DNA of 32,725 bases from Gemmatimonadota bacterium (GTDB lineage: Bacteria > Gemmatimonadota > Gemmatimonadetes > Longimicrobiales > Gaopeijiaceae): the NCBI GenBank assembly GCA_007126575.1, contig SLBA01000084.1, positions 1 through 32,725 of the forward strand, given 5' to 3'. The notes beneath the pieces were generated by a model that worked only from the letters and a program-made list of their open reading frames with translations, was not told where the DNA came from and searched no databases. Shown piece after piece: positions 8,415 to 17,141 of this stretch (the first letter of the stretch is position 1; each line of letters begins with the position of its first letter). Both the position numbers and the translations under genes were made by a program.

Positions 8415-8719
8415 CGCGGGGCTGTGCGCTGGATGAACAGGAACCTGGACGGGTCGGGGTTACGACGTGACGTGACCCTTGCGGGTCACGCACCTGCATA
8501 GTGATGCGATGACGGAAATGATGCCAGTGGGCCGCCGAATCGGGCCCTGCGCGGGCCGGGGGTTGATGACCTCCTCCCTTGCGGGACGGAATGTCGCATC
8601 GCAGGTTGAGGCGAGGGGATGGTCTTCGTCGGACCACCCGTCTTTTGTTCGGGCTCCCTCTTCCACGCAGTGCACGATTCCCGAGAAGGCTCCGACTCCC
8701 CGGTGTTCCAGGAGGTTCG
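8415..8719. other. Divergent intergenic region
   Basis: A 305-bp gap between the divergent 1240-aa regulator and the PAS hybrid kinase. It contains the inverted repeat at 8471-8490 and a strong ribosome site (GGAGG, 8711-8715) for the kinase. An open frame in register with the kinase extends up to 8579, but its residues are Arg-rich and unlike a domain, so the region is treated as non-coding. No convincing -35/-10 pair was found in either direction. Confidence 0.6.
8471..8490. promoter_or_regulatory. Perfect inverted repeat, possible operator
   Basis: Perfect 8-bp arms CGTGACCC and GGGTCACG separated by TTGC. It lies 57-76 bp upstream of the start of the minus-strand regulator and about 230 bp upstream of the kinase. 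There is no T-tract, so it is not a terminator; position and symmetry suit a dimeric regulator binding site, perhaps autoregulatory. Function is inferred. Confidence 0.4.
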
Positions 8720-10633
8720 ATGTCTGAGGAGGAATCCCCCACCAGCGTGATTCGCCTTCGTGCCGCCGTCGAGTCGGCTCCCAGCGGACTCCTGATGGTG
8801 GAATCGACGGGGCGGATCGTGCTGGTCAACCGCGAAATAGAGCGACTTTTCGGGTATCCCCGCGAAGAGTTGCTGGGCCAGTCCGTGGACCTCCTCGTGC
8901 CGGAGGCCCTGCGGGGAGGTCACCACGGGTTCCGCAGCGAGTTCTTCGAGAATCCCCAGGTCCGCGCGATGGGAGCGGGCCGGGAACTTCATGGACGGCG
9001 TAAGGACGGCGCTCGCGTTCCCGTCGAGATCGGACTCACTCCCGTGGACACCGAGGAAGGGCTCTTCGTTCTGGCGTCCGTCGTGGACATCACCGCCCGT
9101 CAGCGGGCCCAGGCTCGCTTCCAGGCCGCGGTGGAGTCCTCTCCGGCCGGTATGGTCATGGTCGACAAGACCGGAAGCATCGTCCTGGTGAATCGCGAGG
9201 TGGAACGGATGTTCGGGTGGGATCGGGAGGAGCTCCTGGGTCGGAAGCTCGAGGTTCTGGTTCCGGAGCGTTTCCGGTCGCACCATCCCGGCTTCCGGTC
9301 CGGGTTCTTCGAAAGTCCGGATACCCGACCCATGGGAGCGGGGCGAGACCTCTACGGGCTCCATCGGGACGGGAGCGAGATTCCCGTCGAGATCGGGCTC
9401 AACCCGATCGAATCCGAGGAGGGGGCCTTCGTCCTGTCGTCGATCGTCGACATCAGCCAGAGGAAGCGCGAGGAGGCGGAGCGCGAGGAGCTCGAGCGGC
9501 AGCTCCGCCACGCCCAGAAGATGGATGCAGTCGGAACCCTTGCGGGTGGGATCGCCCATGACTTCAACAATATCCTGGGGGCGATCCTGGGCTTCGCCGA
9601 ACTCCTGGAGGACGCGGTGGAGGGGGACCAGGCCCGGCAGGATCTCGAGGAGCTCGTGGCCTTCACCCAGCGAGGAAAGAGCCTGATTCAGAAGGTCCAG
9701 GCCTTCGGCCGGCGCCAGGAGGGGGAGCGGAGGCCCATGGCGCTCGACGGCCTCGTGGGCGAGGTGGGAAGCTTCCTTCGGTCGAGTCTGCCTCCGAGTA
9801 TCGAGATCCGGACATCGGTCGCGCCTCGGACCCCCCGAATACTTGCGGACCCCTCGGCGATGCATCAGGTCCTGATGAACCTGGGGATGAATGCGGCGCA
9901 ATCGATCAGCGAGCGAGGCACCATCAGCCTGGAGCTCACCCCTCTCTACGTGACGGACAGCCGCGCTCGGGCGCACCCCAGTCTCGTCGAGGGTCCTCAT
10001 GCCATGGTTTCGGTTCGGGATACCGGATCCGGGATCGAGGCCGAGATCCAGGACCGGATCTTCGAACCGTTCTTCACGACGAAGCCCCCGGGTCAGGGGA
10101 CCGGTCTCGGCCTTTCGATCGTGCACAGGATCGTCCGCGAACACGGGGGGGCCATCGAGCTCGAGAGCGCTGTGGGGGAGGGGACGAGCGTCCGGGTCCT
10201 GCTGCCCGCCGTGCTCACCGATGGGGGGGAGCCCCCGGCCGCGGGGGACGACGTTCCGAGGGGCGATGGACGGCGGATCCTGCTGGTCGACGATGAGCCG
10301 GGGCTGGTGAAGATCGGAAAACGGCAGCTCGAGCAGCTCGGCTACACGGTGGTCGTCGGCCGGGACGGCGACGAGGCTCTCGGGATCTTCCGGTCCGATC
10401 CGCGAGGCTTCGATGCGGTGGTCAGCGACTACCTGATGCCGAAGATGAACGGGCTGGAACTGGCCGAGGCCCTGACCCGAATCGAACCGGAGCTGCCGAT
10501 CGTCATGCTGACCGGATTCATCGACAATATCGAGAATGACACCATACGGGCCGCCGGCGTCCGCCTGGTCCTCCGCAAGCCCGCGACGATCGCCGAAACC
10601 GGAGCCGCACTCGCGAAGGTCCTGGAGGCCTGA
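8720..10633 (+). CDS. PAS-PAS hybrid sensor histidine kinase with receiver domain
   Basis: A 637-aa cytoplasmic hybrid kinase. Two closely similar PAS domains (about residues 10-130 and 131-251) are followed by a HisKA H-box GGIAHDFNN with phospho-acceptor His280. Next come the HATPase N-box ([10 protein letters not shown]), G1 (DTGSGI) and G2 (GTGLGLSIV), and a C-terminal receiver (about 520-637) with LLVDDE, phospho-acceptor Asp570 in SDYLMP, LTGF and the KPA lysine. It autophosphorylates on His and probably passes phosphate to its own receiver. No transmembrane segment or DNA-binding output is present, so a partner phosphotransfer or response protein is expected elsewhere. The ATG at 8720 is chosen because GGAGG lies 4 bases upstream and the longer frame to 8579 is low-complexity. 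It converges with the molybdenum hydroxylase gene (13-bp gap). Confidence 0.92.
   Translation: MSEEESPTSVIRLRAAVESAPSGLLMVESTGRIVLVNREIERLFGYPREELLGQSVDLLVPEALRGGHHGFRSEFFENPQVRAMGAGRELHGRRKDGARVPVEIGLTPVDTEEGLFVLASVVDITARQRAQARFQAAVESSPAGMVMVDKTGSIVLVNREVERMFGWDREELLGRKLEVLVPERFRSHHPGFRSGFFESPDTRPMGAGRDLYGLHRDGSEIPVEIGLNPIESEEGAFVLSSIVDISQRKREEAEREELERQLRHAQKMDAVGTLAGGIAHDFNNILGAILGFAELLEDAVEGDQARQDLEELVAFTQRGKSLIQKVQAFGRRQEGERRPMALDGLVGEVGSFLRSSLPPSIEIRTSVAPRTPRILADPSAMHQVLMNLGMNAAQSISERGTISLELTPLYVTDSRARAHPSLVEGPHAMVSVRDTGSGIEAEIQDRIFEPFFTTKPPGQGTGLGLSIVHRIVREHGGAIELESAVGEGTSVRVLLPAVLTDGGEPPAAGDDVPRGDGRRILLVDDEPGLVKIGKRQLEQLGYTVVVGRDGDEALGIFRSDPRGFDAVVSDYLMPKMNGLELAEALTRIEPELPIVMLTGFIDNIENDTIRAAGVRLVLRKPATIAETGAALAKVLEA
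8762..9487 (+). repeat. Tandem in-frame PAS duplication (two 363-nt units)
   Basis: Units 8762-9124 and 9125-9487 encode aligned 121-residue PAS modules with no gap. Matching segments include [44 protein letters not shown] and [18 protein letters not shown]. Constant spacing and high similarity along the whole unit point to an internal gene duplication rather than recruitment of two unrelated PAS domains. Confidence 0.85.
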
Positions 10634-10646
10634 AGAGGGTAGCGCG

Positions 10647-12839
10647 TCACCCCCAGCTCAGGTCATGCTTCGAGATCGGGAGCGATCGGATCCGGTGGCC
10701 CGTGGCCGCGTGGATCGCGTTGCAGAGGGCTGGGATCACGGGGGGCAGCGGAGGCTCCCCCAGCCCGGTCGGGGGGTGCTCGGTCGTGACGAAATGGACC
10801 TCGACCGGGGGCGCCTCCTGGATCCGCAGGAGGGGGAAGTTGTGGAAATTCCCCTGAAGGGCGCGGCCCTCCTGGATCGTGATCTCCTGGGCCAGGGCCT
10901 GCGACAGCCCTTCGAGCACGCCCCCCTGCGACTGATGCTCCGCGAAGCCGGGGTTGATGATCTGGCTTCCCACGTCTCCCACGGCCCAGACCCGGTCGAT
11001 CCGCAGGTCCCCGGCACGGCTCACGGTCACCTGCACGACCTCGGCGAAGTAGCCCCGGTGACTGAAGTGGAAGGCGAGTCCCTTTCCGGTCCCTTCGGGG
11101 AGGCCTTGGTCGTGCCATCCGGAGACTTCGGCGACCCGCTCGAGCACCCGGCGGGCCCGCACGGGATCCTGGCCCGGGTCCTCGCCCTCGTGGGCGAGCA
11201 TGTCGAGTCGGAACTGCAGGGGGTCCGCCCCCGCGGCCTCGGCGAGTTCGTCGACGAAGCACTGGTAGACGAAGGCGAGCCCGTTGCTGCCGGGCGCCCG
11301 AAGCGCTCCGGTCGGGATGCCGAAGGGGATCAGCGAGCTCTCGAGCCGGAAGTTCGGAACGAAGCCCGCCGGGAACTCGTTCGGGGAGACACCGGCGCTC
11401 GGGGCGAACCGTCCGTCGGAGCCGAAGGAGACGAAGTGGTTGTGCCATGCGGTCAGTCGACCCTCGGAGTCGACGCCTCCACGCATGCGATGGAATCCTG
11501 CGGGACGATAGAAGTCGTGCCGCATGTCGTCTTCTCGGGTCCAAAGGAGCTTGACCGGCTCCTCGATCTCGACGGCGATCCGGGCAGCCTCGACCATGTA
11601 GTCGTTCGAGAGGCGCCGTCCGAATCCTCCCCCGATCCGGAAGAGGTGGATCGTGATGTCGTCGGGGTCGAGGTCGAGGGTGCTCGCGACCAGGTTCGCC
11701 CCGTTCTGCGGCGTCTGCGTCGGGGCCCAGATCTCGAGGTGTCCGTTGCGGAAGTGGGCCGTGCAGTTCTGGGGTTCGAGGGGGGCGTGCGCCAGGAAGG
11801 GGTACTCGTAGTCGGCCTCGACCACCGCCGCCGCCGATGCCAGGGCGCCCTCGACATCGCCATCGCCGCGAAGCTCTCGTTCGGCCGGCTGCCCGAGGAG
11901 CTCCCGCGAGGCCTCCCTGAACCCCTCGCTGCTCTGCGAGGCCGTGTCGCCCTCGTCCCAGGTCACCTGCAGGGCGTTTCTGGCCGTGCGCGCCTCCCAC
12001 CAACTCTCGGCCACGATCGCCACCCCGTCCAGAAGCCCGTTCAGGGCCTCTCCACCCTCGACGACGAAGGCGTAGCGGACCCCGGGCATGGCGCGGACCT
12101 CGTCGAGGTTGGCGTCGACGACCCGGCCGCCGAAGACCGGACACTTCTGGAAGTGCGCGTAGAGCATGCCCGGCAGGGTGAAGTCGATCCCGTACTGCGG
12201 GAGCCCCGTCACGATCGCGTGGTTGTCGACCCCCTTGACCGTGGTGCCGATGATCCGGAAGTCCGCGGGTTCCTTGAGCGGGACCTCGTCCAACTCCGGC
12301 GCGGGCATCGAGGCGGCCTGCCCGGCCAGGTCCCCGTACGGGAGGGCACGGTCGCTGGGGTCATGATGGACCACTCCCGCCTGGGTGCGGCACGTTTCCG
12401 CGGAAACCCCCCAGCTGCGGGCGGCGGCCGCGACGAGCATGGCGCGACCCGCCGCACCGACCTGTCGCATGGGAAGCCAGTTCTGAGGGGTCGCATTGCT
12501 CCCGCCCGCGAACTGGCCCTGGAAGGCCGAGGGATCGAAGGAGGCCTGCTCGACCGTGACCTGCTCCCAGCTCACATCGAGTTCCTCGGCGATCAGCATG
12601 GGGAGCATCGTCTTCACCCCCTGGCCGATCTCGGGGTTCTTTGCCTGGATCGTGACCGAGCCGTCGGGGTCGATGCGGATGAAGACGTTCAGTTCCACGG
12701 TGGATCCGGGGGTTCCGGGGTCCGAGAGCGCAACGAGCCCCGAGGCGTCGAGGTGGGCGGCGATGAGCAGGCCGCCCCCGGTGATCGCCGAGACGCGCAG
12801 GAAGTGCCGGCGGGTCATGCCGGAGGTGGGCGGCGTCAT
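10647..12839 (-). CDS. Molybdenum hydroxylase large subunit (IorB-type, molybdopterin-binding)
   Basis: Molybdopterin-binding catalytic subunit of an IorAB-like xanthine dehydrogenase-family hydroxylase, 730 aa, the usual size for IorB. A Tat leader ([18 protein letters not shown]) begins at residue 8, so export to the periplasm as a folded complex with the 2Fe-2S partner is expected. Family motifs are [11 protein letters not shown] (about 67-77), a [17 protein letters not shown] loop (about 400-416) and the C-terminal GLGEPPLPP (about 686-695) carrying the conserved catalytic Glu. Start: ATG at 12839 overlaps the stop of the upstream 2Fe-2S gene (ATGA), indicating translational coupling; an in-frame ATG seven codons later is possible. 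Substrate (aldehyde or N-heterocycle) cannot be read from sequence. Confidence 0.9.
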   Translation of the reverse strand: MTPPTSGMTRRHFLRVSAITGGGLLIAAHLDASGLVALSDPGTPGSTVELNVFIRIDPDGSVTIQAKNPEIGQGVKTMLPMLIAEELDVSWEQVTVEQASFDPSAFQGQFAGGSNATPQNWLPMRQVGAAGRAMLVAAAARSWGVSAETCRTQAGVVHHDPSDRALPYGDLAGQAASMPAPELDEVPLKEPADFRIIGTTVKGVDNHAIVTGLPQYGIDFTLPGMLYAHFQKCPVFGGRVVDANLDEVRAMPGVRYAFVVEGGEALNGLLDGVAIVAESWWEARTARNALQVTWDEGDTASQSSEGFREASRELLGQPAERELRGDGDVEGALASAAAVVEADYEYPFLAHAPLEPQNCTAHFRNGHLEIWAPTQTPQNGANLVASTLDLDPDDITIHLFRIGGGFGRRLSNDYMVEAARIAVEIEEPVKLLWTREDDMRHDFYRPAGFHRMRGGVDSEGRLTAWHNHFVSFGSDGRFAPSAGVSPNEFPAGFVPNFRLESSLIPFGIPTGALRAPGSNGLAFVYQCFVDELAEAAGADPLQFRLDMLAHEGEDPGQDPVRARRVLERVAEVSGWHDQGLPEGTGKGLAFHFSHRGYFAEVVQVTVSRAGDLRIDRVWAVGDVGSQIINPGFAEHQSQGGVLEGLSQALAQEITIQEGRALQGNFHNFPLLRIQEAPPVEVHFVTTEHPPTGLGEPPLPPVIPALCNAIHAATGHRIRSLPISKHDLSWG

Positions 12840-13324
12840 CGGGCCTCCTCGACGTCTTCGACATCGGCTGCGGTCGTGCCCGATGCCTGGTGGATCGCCC
12901 GTCGGATCCTCAGGTAGGTTCCGCATCGGCAGAGGTTGCCAGCCATCGCCGCATCGATGTCCTCGTCGGTGGGGCGGGGATTGTCCTGCAGGAGCGCGGC
13001 CGCCGACATGATCTGCCCGGCCTGGCAGTACCCGCACTGCGGCACGTCGAGCTCCTTCCACGCCTCCTGAAGGGGATGGGTGCCATCGGGAGAGAGTCCC
13101 TCGATCGTGAGCACCTCTCCATCTTCGACCGATCCGACGGGAGTCGAGCAGGAGCGGGCTGGGGCGCCATTCAGGTGCACCGTGCAGGCGCCGCACTGGG
13201 CGATTCCACACCCGAACTTGGTCCCCTTGAGGTCGAGGACGTCCCGGAGGACCCAGAGCAGGGGAGTGTTCGGCTGAACCTCGACCGTGGTCTCTCGACC
13301 GTTGACTCGAAAACGAATGGGCAT
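12836..13324 (-). CDS. (2Fe-2S)-binding small subunit of molybdenum hydroxylase (IorA-type)
   Basis: A 162-aa electron-transfer subunit carrying two [2Fe-2S] clusters. The plant-ferredoxin-like N-domain has Cys39, Cys44, Cys47 (CGIAQCGAC) and Cys59. The helical C-domain has Cys97, Cys100 (CGYC) and Cys132, Cys134 (CRC), which lies near the molybdopterin in this family. It moves electrons from the Mo site of the partner to an external acceptor. It has no signal of its own, so it probably travels with the Tat-signalled large subunit. The start at 13324 is preferred because a GGAG lies inside the first codons of the longer frame (13348). The stop overlaps the next start by ATGA. Confidence 0.93.
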   Translation of the reverse strand: MPIRFRVNGRETTVEVQPNTPLLWVLRDVLDLKGTKFGCGIAQCGACTVHLNGAPARSCSTPVGSVEDGEVLTIEGLSPDGTHPLQEAWKELDVPQCGYCQAGQIMSAAALLQDNPRPTDEDIDAAMAGNLCRCGTYLRIRRAIHQASGTTAADVEDVEEAR

Positions 13325-13472
13325 GGTCGGCGTTGCTCCTTGATGCACATGGCGTACTTCAGGGGTGGACAGAGACGGCTACCCGCCGGTCAAGGTATGT
13401 CGCGACCCCCCACGGCGCCACTTCACCCTTCGCCGGTGTGGAACCGCTGTGCCCGCGGGAACGGCCCCCCCC

Positions 13473-13814
13473 TCAGCGGACGATCATCACGGGAGTCGAG
13501 CCGCCCACCAGGAGCTCGGGGAGCCGACCGGTCCCGTGGCGGACCCCACCGTAGGGGTGCCCTCCGCGCGCTGCGCCGGCTGCAACCCTCAGCGATTTCT
13601 GCTCCCCCATGTCTGAAAACGAAAGGCTTTTCGTGGGTGGGTCGAAGAGCTCGGGCTCGGGGAAATGGATCTGTACCTCGTCATCGGTAAGGTTCTCCCA
13701 GATCATGGTCCCGCCGCGTGGGACAACCACCCGCCCGGGTTCGACGCGGGCGTGGCCATCGTGGTACTCGTAGATGTAGACGGTGATGGTTTCGGATTCG
13801 GGAAGCTTCTCCAT
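13473..13814 (-). CDS. Cupredoxin-like small protein, function unknown
   Basis: A 113-aa protein with a strand-rich pattern. RVEPGRVVVPRGGTMIWENL resembles the entry strands of cupredoxin-fold proteins, and it ends in STPVMIVR. Only one His (QIHFPEP) sits where a copper ligand might be and no Cys-x-n-His-x-n-Met set is seen, so copper binding is doubtful. There is no signal peptide. The start has a GGAG 8 bases upstream. It lies 35 bp downstream of the BTAD-TPR regulator and 148 bp upstream of the 2Fe-2S gene on the same strand, so it may be co-transcribed with both. I do not recognise a named family. Confidence 0.7.
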   Translation of the reverse strand: MEKLPESETITVYIYEYHDGHARVEPGRVVVPRGGTMIWENLTDDEVQIHFPEPELFDPPTKSLSFSDMGEQKSLRVAAGAARGGHPYGGVRHGTGRLPELLVGGSTPVMIVR

Positions 13815-13849
13815 GGGTGCGACTCCTCAGGTGGTTGGGAAGGGAAGGG

Positions 13850-16303
13850 TCAATTCGCCAGCTCGTCCTGCATGCGCGGGTCTTCGCGCAGTTCCTCGAG
13901 TGCCCCCGACTGCTCGAACAGCTGAGGGGGGTATCCGTTTCGGAGGGCTTCTCCGATCCAGCGGATGGCGTCTTCGCGGTCTCCGATCTGCTCGTAGATC
14001 TCTCCGGCTCGAAAGAGGACCTCGACGTGCCCGCTCGCGACCTCGAGGGCGTCGGCGAGGAGCGCCCGGCTTCGGGACGGCTCGTCCAGGTTGGCGTGGG
14101 CGGACGCCAGGTAGATCATGATGTCGGGGTTCCTGGGATTCACCTCGAGCGCGGACCCGCCGAGCTCCAGGACTCGCCGGAAGGCGTCGAGGGCCCGGGA
14201 CTCCTCGTCGGGAATCTGCCGGTAGGTCGACGCCAGGTGTCCCCACAGGGCGAAGTTGCGCTCGTTCAGCTCGAGCGCGGATTCGAAGGCCCGGGCGGCC
14301 TCCTCGAGCCGGCCCTGGTGGTAGTGGAGGGTCCCCAGGTTCGAGAACCCCACATCGGTGGGGCCGATCTCGAGGGAGCGGTCGAAGGCGATCTCGGCCT
14401 CCTCCAGACGACCCAGGAAGAAGTGGGTCGCTCCCAGGTTCGTCCAGCCCCTGGCATTGTCGGGGGTCACCTCGAGCACCTTCTGGAACTGCTCGAGCGC
14501 CTCCTCGTGCCGGGCCCTCCGATTATAGAAGGTGCCCAGCGCGTTGTAGCCGATCCAGAGGTCGGGGTTCAGCTCGATGGCGAGCTTCAGCTTCTCTTCG
14601 GCACGCGACGGCTCGCCGAGATCCCCCCAGGTCTGACCCAGCGCAGTGAGGGCCTCTCCGGAGAAGGGTTCGAGTTCCACCGCGCGCTCCAGCGGTTCCA
14701 GTGCTTCCTCGTGCCGACCGGTGGCCGCCAGGGTGAGCCCCAGCGTGAGGTGGGCCACGGCCAGGCGATCATCGAGTGCCAGGGCACGTTCGACCGCCTC
14801 GCGGCCGAGCTCCAGCTCCCGGGGGTCGAGGGTCAGCTGGTACCGTCTGAGGTGCGCCTTGCCGAGTCCCGAGAGTGCCAGGAGGTACTCGGGGTCCCGG
14901 TCCAGCGCTCGTTCGAAGAGCCGGATCGCCTCTTCCACGTTCTCGAGCCGCTCGAACCGCTGGAGGTGCCCAGAGGCGCTCACCTGGTCGGCGTACGCCT
15001 CGGGGTTCTGGGTCGCTCCGGCCGTGAGCGCCTCCCGCTCCCAGTCTTCGAGCTCGACATCGAGCAGGTCCTGGAAGGCGCCCAGGATCCCGTTCTGGAT
15101 CGCCATCGGGTCCGAGAGGGGTTCGTCGAGGGCCCACCGCCGGCGCAGCTCCACCCGTTGGGCGTCGACCAGCTCGGCCTCGACCCAGATCGAATCGCCG
15201 TTGAAGCGAAGCGTGCCGGTGATCGCCAGGTTGGCGCCGAACTGCTGGTGGGCCTGAGAGGGTGCGGACACTCCGGCCTCGCGGATCTCGACCTGCGGGA
15301 TGACCGAGAGGGTCCCCCGGAGCCCCTCGAACTGGCTGAGCCGGTCGGAGAGGTTCGCGGCGAGGCCGCGTGCGAAGTCGGCGGTCTGGGCGTCGCCCCC
15401 GATCGCACGGAAGGGGATCACCGCGATGCGCTTGTCCGCGGGGAGGGTGGTCGAGCCATTGCCGGGACCGGCCACCTCGACCCGGTCCTGCTGCAGCACG
15501 AACCATCCCGCGGCCGATCCCAGGGCGAGGACCCCGAAGATCACGATCAGGTGAGTGGCCCGGAGTCGGCTTCCGGCCAGGCGGTCCCGGAGCCCTCCGC
15601 CCTCGCCTCCGCCGCCGAGGACCCAGGTGATCGCGACCGCGAGTGGGAGGCCCACGAAATGGAAGGCGAGGAGGCCGAGGAACGCCGCGTGGGGGAGCAC
15701 GGCTCGTTCGACGAGGACATTCGTGAGCTCGAGGGAGCCCACGGCAAACCCGATATAGAGGAGCCCGACCTGGACGATGCGGCGCGATCGGATCTTTCGG
15801 ACCAGCCCCTGCACTCCGCTCGGCCCCGGCTGGGCCTCCCAGGGTTCGTACTCGCGCGCCCACTGGGCCATCTCGACGAGGGTACGCCGCTGGTCCTCGA
15901 CCCAGTGCTCGATCTCGGGAAAGACCGAGGCGTCCAGCTCTTCGAGAAAGGGTCCCCGATAGATGGCGAGTGCGTCCGCGGCGCGGCGGCCCGCGACGGC
16001 TTCGCGAAAGCGTTCCACATCGATCGTGACCCGTCCCGGGTCGACCCTGAGTCGTTCCTCTTCCAGCATGAAGACGCCCGGGCCGAGAACCTTCTGCAGC
16101 TTGTCGACCACCGCCTTCAGCTCGGCCTTCCGCTCCTCGGGAGGATGGTCCGGCCAGAGGAGGTTCGCGAGGCTCGTCGCCGAGCGGGGGCCGTCAAGGG
16201 CCAGGATCACCAGCAGTAGAAAGCCCGGGCTCTCCGGGGGAAGGGAAAGGGGGAGCCCATTCCGAAACGCTTCGGCGCGGCCCAAGGTGACGAGATCGAT
16301 CAC
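13850..16303 (-). CDS. BTAD-type winged-helix regulator with three TM helices, TolB-like and TPR domains
   Basis: 817 aa. Residues 1-95 form a winged helix (LLWPDHPPEERKAELKAVVDKLQ) and about 95-165 a short BTAD-like segment (YRGPFLEELD...EIEHWVEDQRR). After a basic RKIRSRR come three hydrophobic helices (about 175-195, 204-230, 248-271). A TolB/FlgO-like domain (about 295-425) begins RIAVIPFRAIGG, and a long TPR array (about 450-800) follows. With the N-terminus inside, three helices place the TolB-TPR half outside the cytoplasm. It is probably a membrane-tethered one-component regulator that senses an envelope partner; this is inferred from architecture. It is the first gene of the minus-strand run leading to the molybdenum hydroxylase and is divergent from the OM barrel gene. 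Confidence 0.85.
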   Translation of the reverse strand: MIDLVTLGRAEAFRNGLPLSLPPESPGFLLLVILALDGPRSATSLANLLWPDHPPEERKAELKAVVDKLQKVLGPGVFMLEEERLRVDPGRVTIDVERFREAVAGRRAADALAIYRGPFLEELDASVFPEIEHWVEDQRRTLVEMAQWAREYEPWEAQPGPSGVQGLVRKIRSRRIVQVGLLYIGFAVGSLELTNVLVERAVLPHAAFLGLLAFHFVGLPLAVAITWVLGGGGEGGGLRDRLAGSRLRATHLIVIFGVLALGSAAGWFVLQQDRVEVAGPGNGSTTLPADKRIAVIPFRAIGGDAQTADFARGLAANLSDRLSQFEGLRGTLSVIPQVEIREAGVSAPSQAHQQFGANLAITGTLRFNGDSIWVEAELVDAQRVELRRRWALDEPLSDPMAIQNGILGAFQDLLDVELEDWEREALTAGATQNPEAYADQVSASGHLQRFERLENVEEAIRLFERALDRDPEYLLALSGLGKAHLRRYQLTLDPRELELGREAVERALALDDRLAVAHLTLGLTLAATGRHEEALEPLERAVELEPFSGEALTALGQTWGDLGEPSRAEEKLKLAIELNPDLWIGYNALGTFYNRRARHEEALEQFQKVLEVTPDNARGWTNLGATHFFLGRLEEAEIAFDRSLEIGPTDVGFSNLGTLHYHQGRLEEAARAFESALELNERNFALWGHLASTYRQIPDEESRALDAFRRVLELGGSALEVNPRNPDIMIYLASAHANLDEPSRSRALLADALEVASGHVEVLFRAGEIYEQIGDREDAIRWIGEALRNGYPPQLFEQSGALEELREDPRMQDELAN

Positions 16304-16481
16304 CCTCCAGGTCCACCCCCCTTCGCCCCACGGAGTCGACCGCTTCCGGTACGGGCGACGGATCGGAAGCGGAACCTCGGTTCACGGGATCGGATTACAT
16401 CCACGTACGTCTCTGCAAGTTGACGCCACGGCGGCTCGTTTCGCAAGGCGACACCCCATGGGGCCCGATGGAACCGGGGTC

Positions 16482-16502
16482 CCGCCCGCTTGCACCGGGC
16501 GG
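16482..16502. promoter_or_regulatory. Inverted repeat enclosing a -35 box
   Basis: Perfect 7-bp arms CCGCCCG and CGGGCGG flank a 7-bp centre CTTGCAC. The centre contains the TTGCAC that serves as -35 of the plus-strand promoter described next. A protein bound to this palindrome would directly occlude or recruit RNA polymerase. It lies about 180 bp upstream of the BTAD regulator start on the other strand, making that regulator a natural candidate binder (inference). Confidence 0.45.
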
Positions 16503-16518
16503 AACCGCTCCGTAGCTT
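16490..16518 (+). promoter_or_regulatory. Sigma-70-like promoter for the OM barrel gene
   Basis: TTGCAC (16490-16495), a 17-bp spacer and TAGCTT (16513-16518), ending 73 bp before the ATG at 16592. Spacing is optimal and the -35 is close to consensus; the -10 is only fair. Confidence 0.45.
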
Positions 16519-16591
16519 CAAACCGAGCGGCCTCCGGGCCTCCCACGCGAGCCCCGCCGCGATCCGACCTCTCACCTACCGGGAGTCGAGC

Positions 16592-17137
16592 ATGACGGCA
16601 TCGATCCGAACCGCACTCCTTCTCTTCCTTCCGCTCGTCTTCGTTTCATCGCTGACCCCCCTCCATGCGCAGCAGCAGCAGGGAGACAAGGAGCTCCAGT
16701 TCTCTGCGTCGTTCCTCTCGACGATGGGGCAGGAAGGGGTTTCGGTGACGTCGGCGCTGGTCCAGGCCAAGGGCGGCTATTTCCTGACCGACCGGGTCGA
16801 GATCGGGGCCTTCCCGAGTCTCGTCTACGCGCGCGGTAGGGTAGAGATCGCGGGTCAATGGCAGACGGTCAGTGAGTCGAAGCTGGGTATGGGCGTCTTC
16901 TCGAGCTATTCGTTTCTCTCGGACGACGCCATGACCGTCCCCTATCTCGGGGCCCAGTTCTACAAGATGGATCTGACCGACGACGACGAGACCGGATGGC
17001 TCGGAGCGAACGCCGGCGTGAAGTTCTACCTCAATCGATCGACGGCCTTCGATGTCGGGGGCAACTACCTGATCGGGCTGGGGGACGGGGGCGGTGCGCT
17101 CGTCCTTTTCCAGGTCGGCCTCAGCTTCCTCCTGTAG
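16592..17137 (+). CDS. Small outer-membrane beta-barrel protein
   Basis: 181 aa. A signal peptide with a clear hydrophobic core ends at PLHA|QQQQ. The mature part alternates polar and hydrophobic residues (ELQFSASFL, GYFLTDRVEIGAF, KLGMGVFSSYSF, AGVKFYLNRSTAFDVGGNYLIG) and ends in VGLSFLL, the pattern of an eight-stranded OmpA/OmpW-like barrel. No specific pore or enzyme motif is visible. The GGGAG at 16581-16585 selects the ATG at 16592 over a longer frame starting at 16490. It lies 4 bp upstream of the WD40-CsgG gene, so the two are almost certainly one operon. Confidence 0.82.
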   Translation: MTASIRTALLLFLPLVFVSSLTPLHAQQQQGDKELQFSASFLSTMGQEGVSVTSALVQAKGGYFLTDRVEIGAFPSLVYARGRVEIAGQWQTVSESKLGMGVFSSYSFLSDDAMTVPYLGAQFYKMDLTDDDETGWLGANAGVKFYLNRSTAFDVGGNYLIGLGDGGGALVLFQVGLSFLL

Positions 17138-17141
17138 CGCC

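Noticed and set aside
10536-12917. A 793-codon plus-strand open frame opposite the molybdenum hydroxylase
   Set aside because: It is antisense to a gene with clear motifs, is rich in Arg/Gly/Asp without domain patterns, and arises from high third-position GC.
13817-16219. An 800-codon plus-strand open frame opposite the BTAD-TPR regulator
   Set aside because: Shadow of the TPR repeats on the other strand; it starts inside the cupredoxin-like gene and has no recognisable domain.
16454-16463. Palindrome CCCCATGGGG upstream of the barrel gene as an operator
   Set aside because: Short and low-complexity; the better-placed 16482-16502 repeat explains the region.
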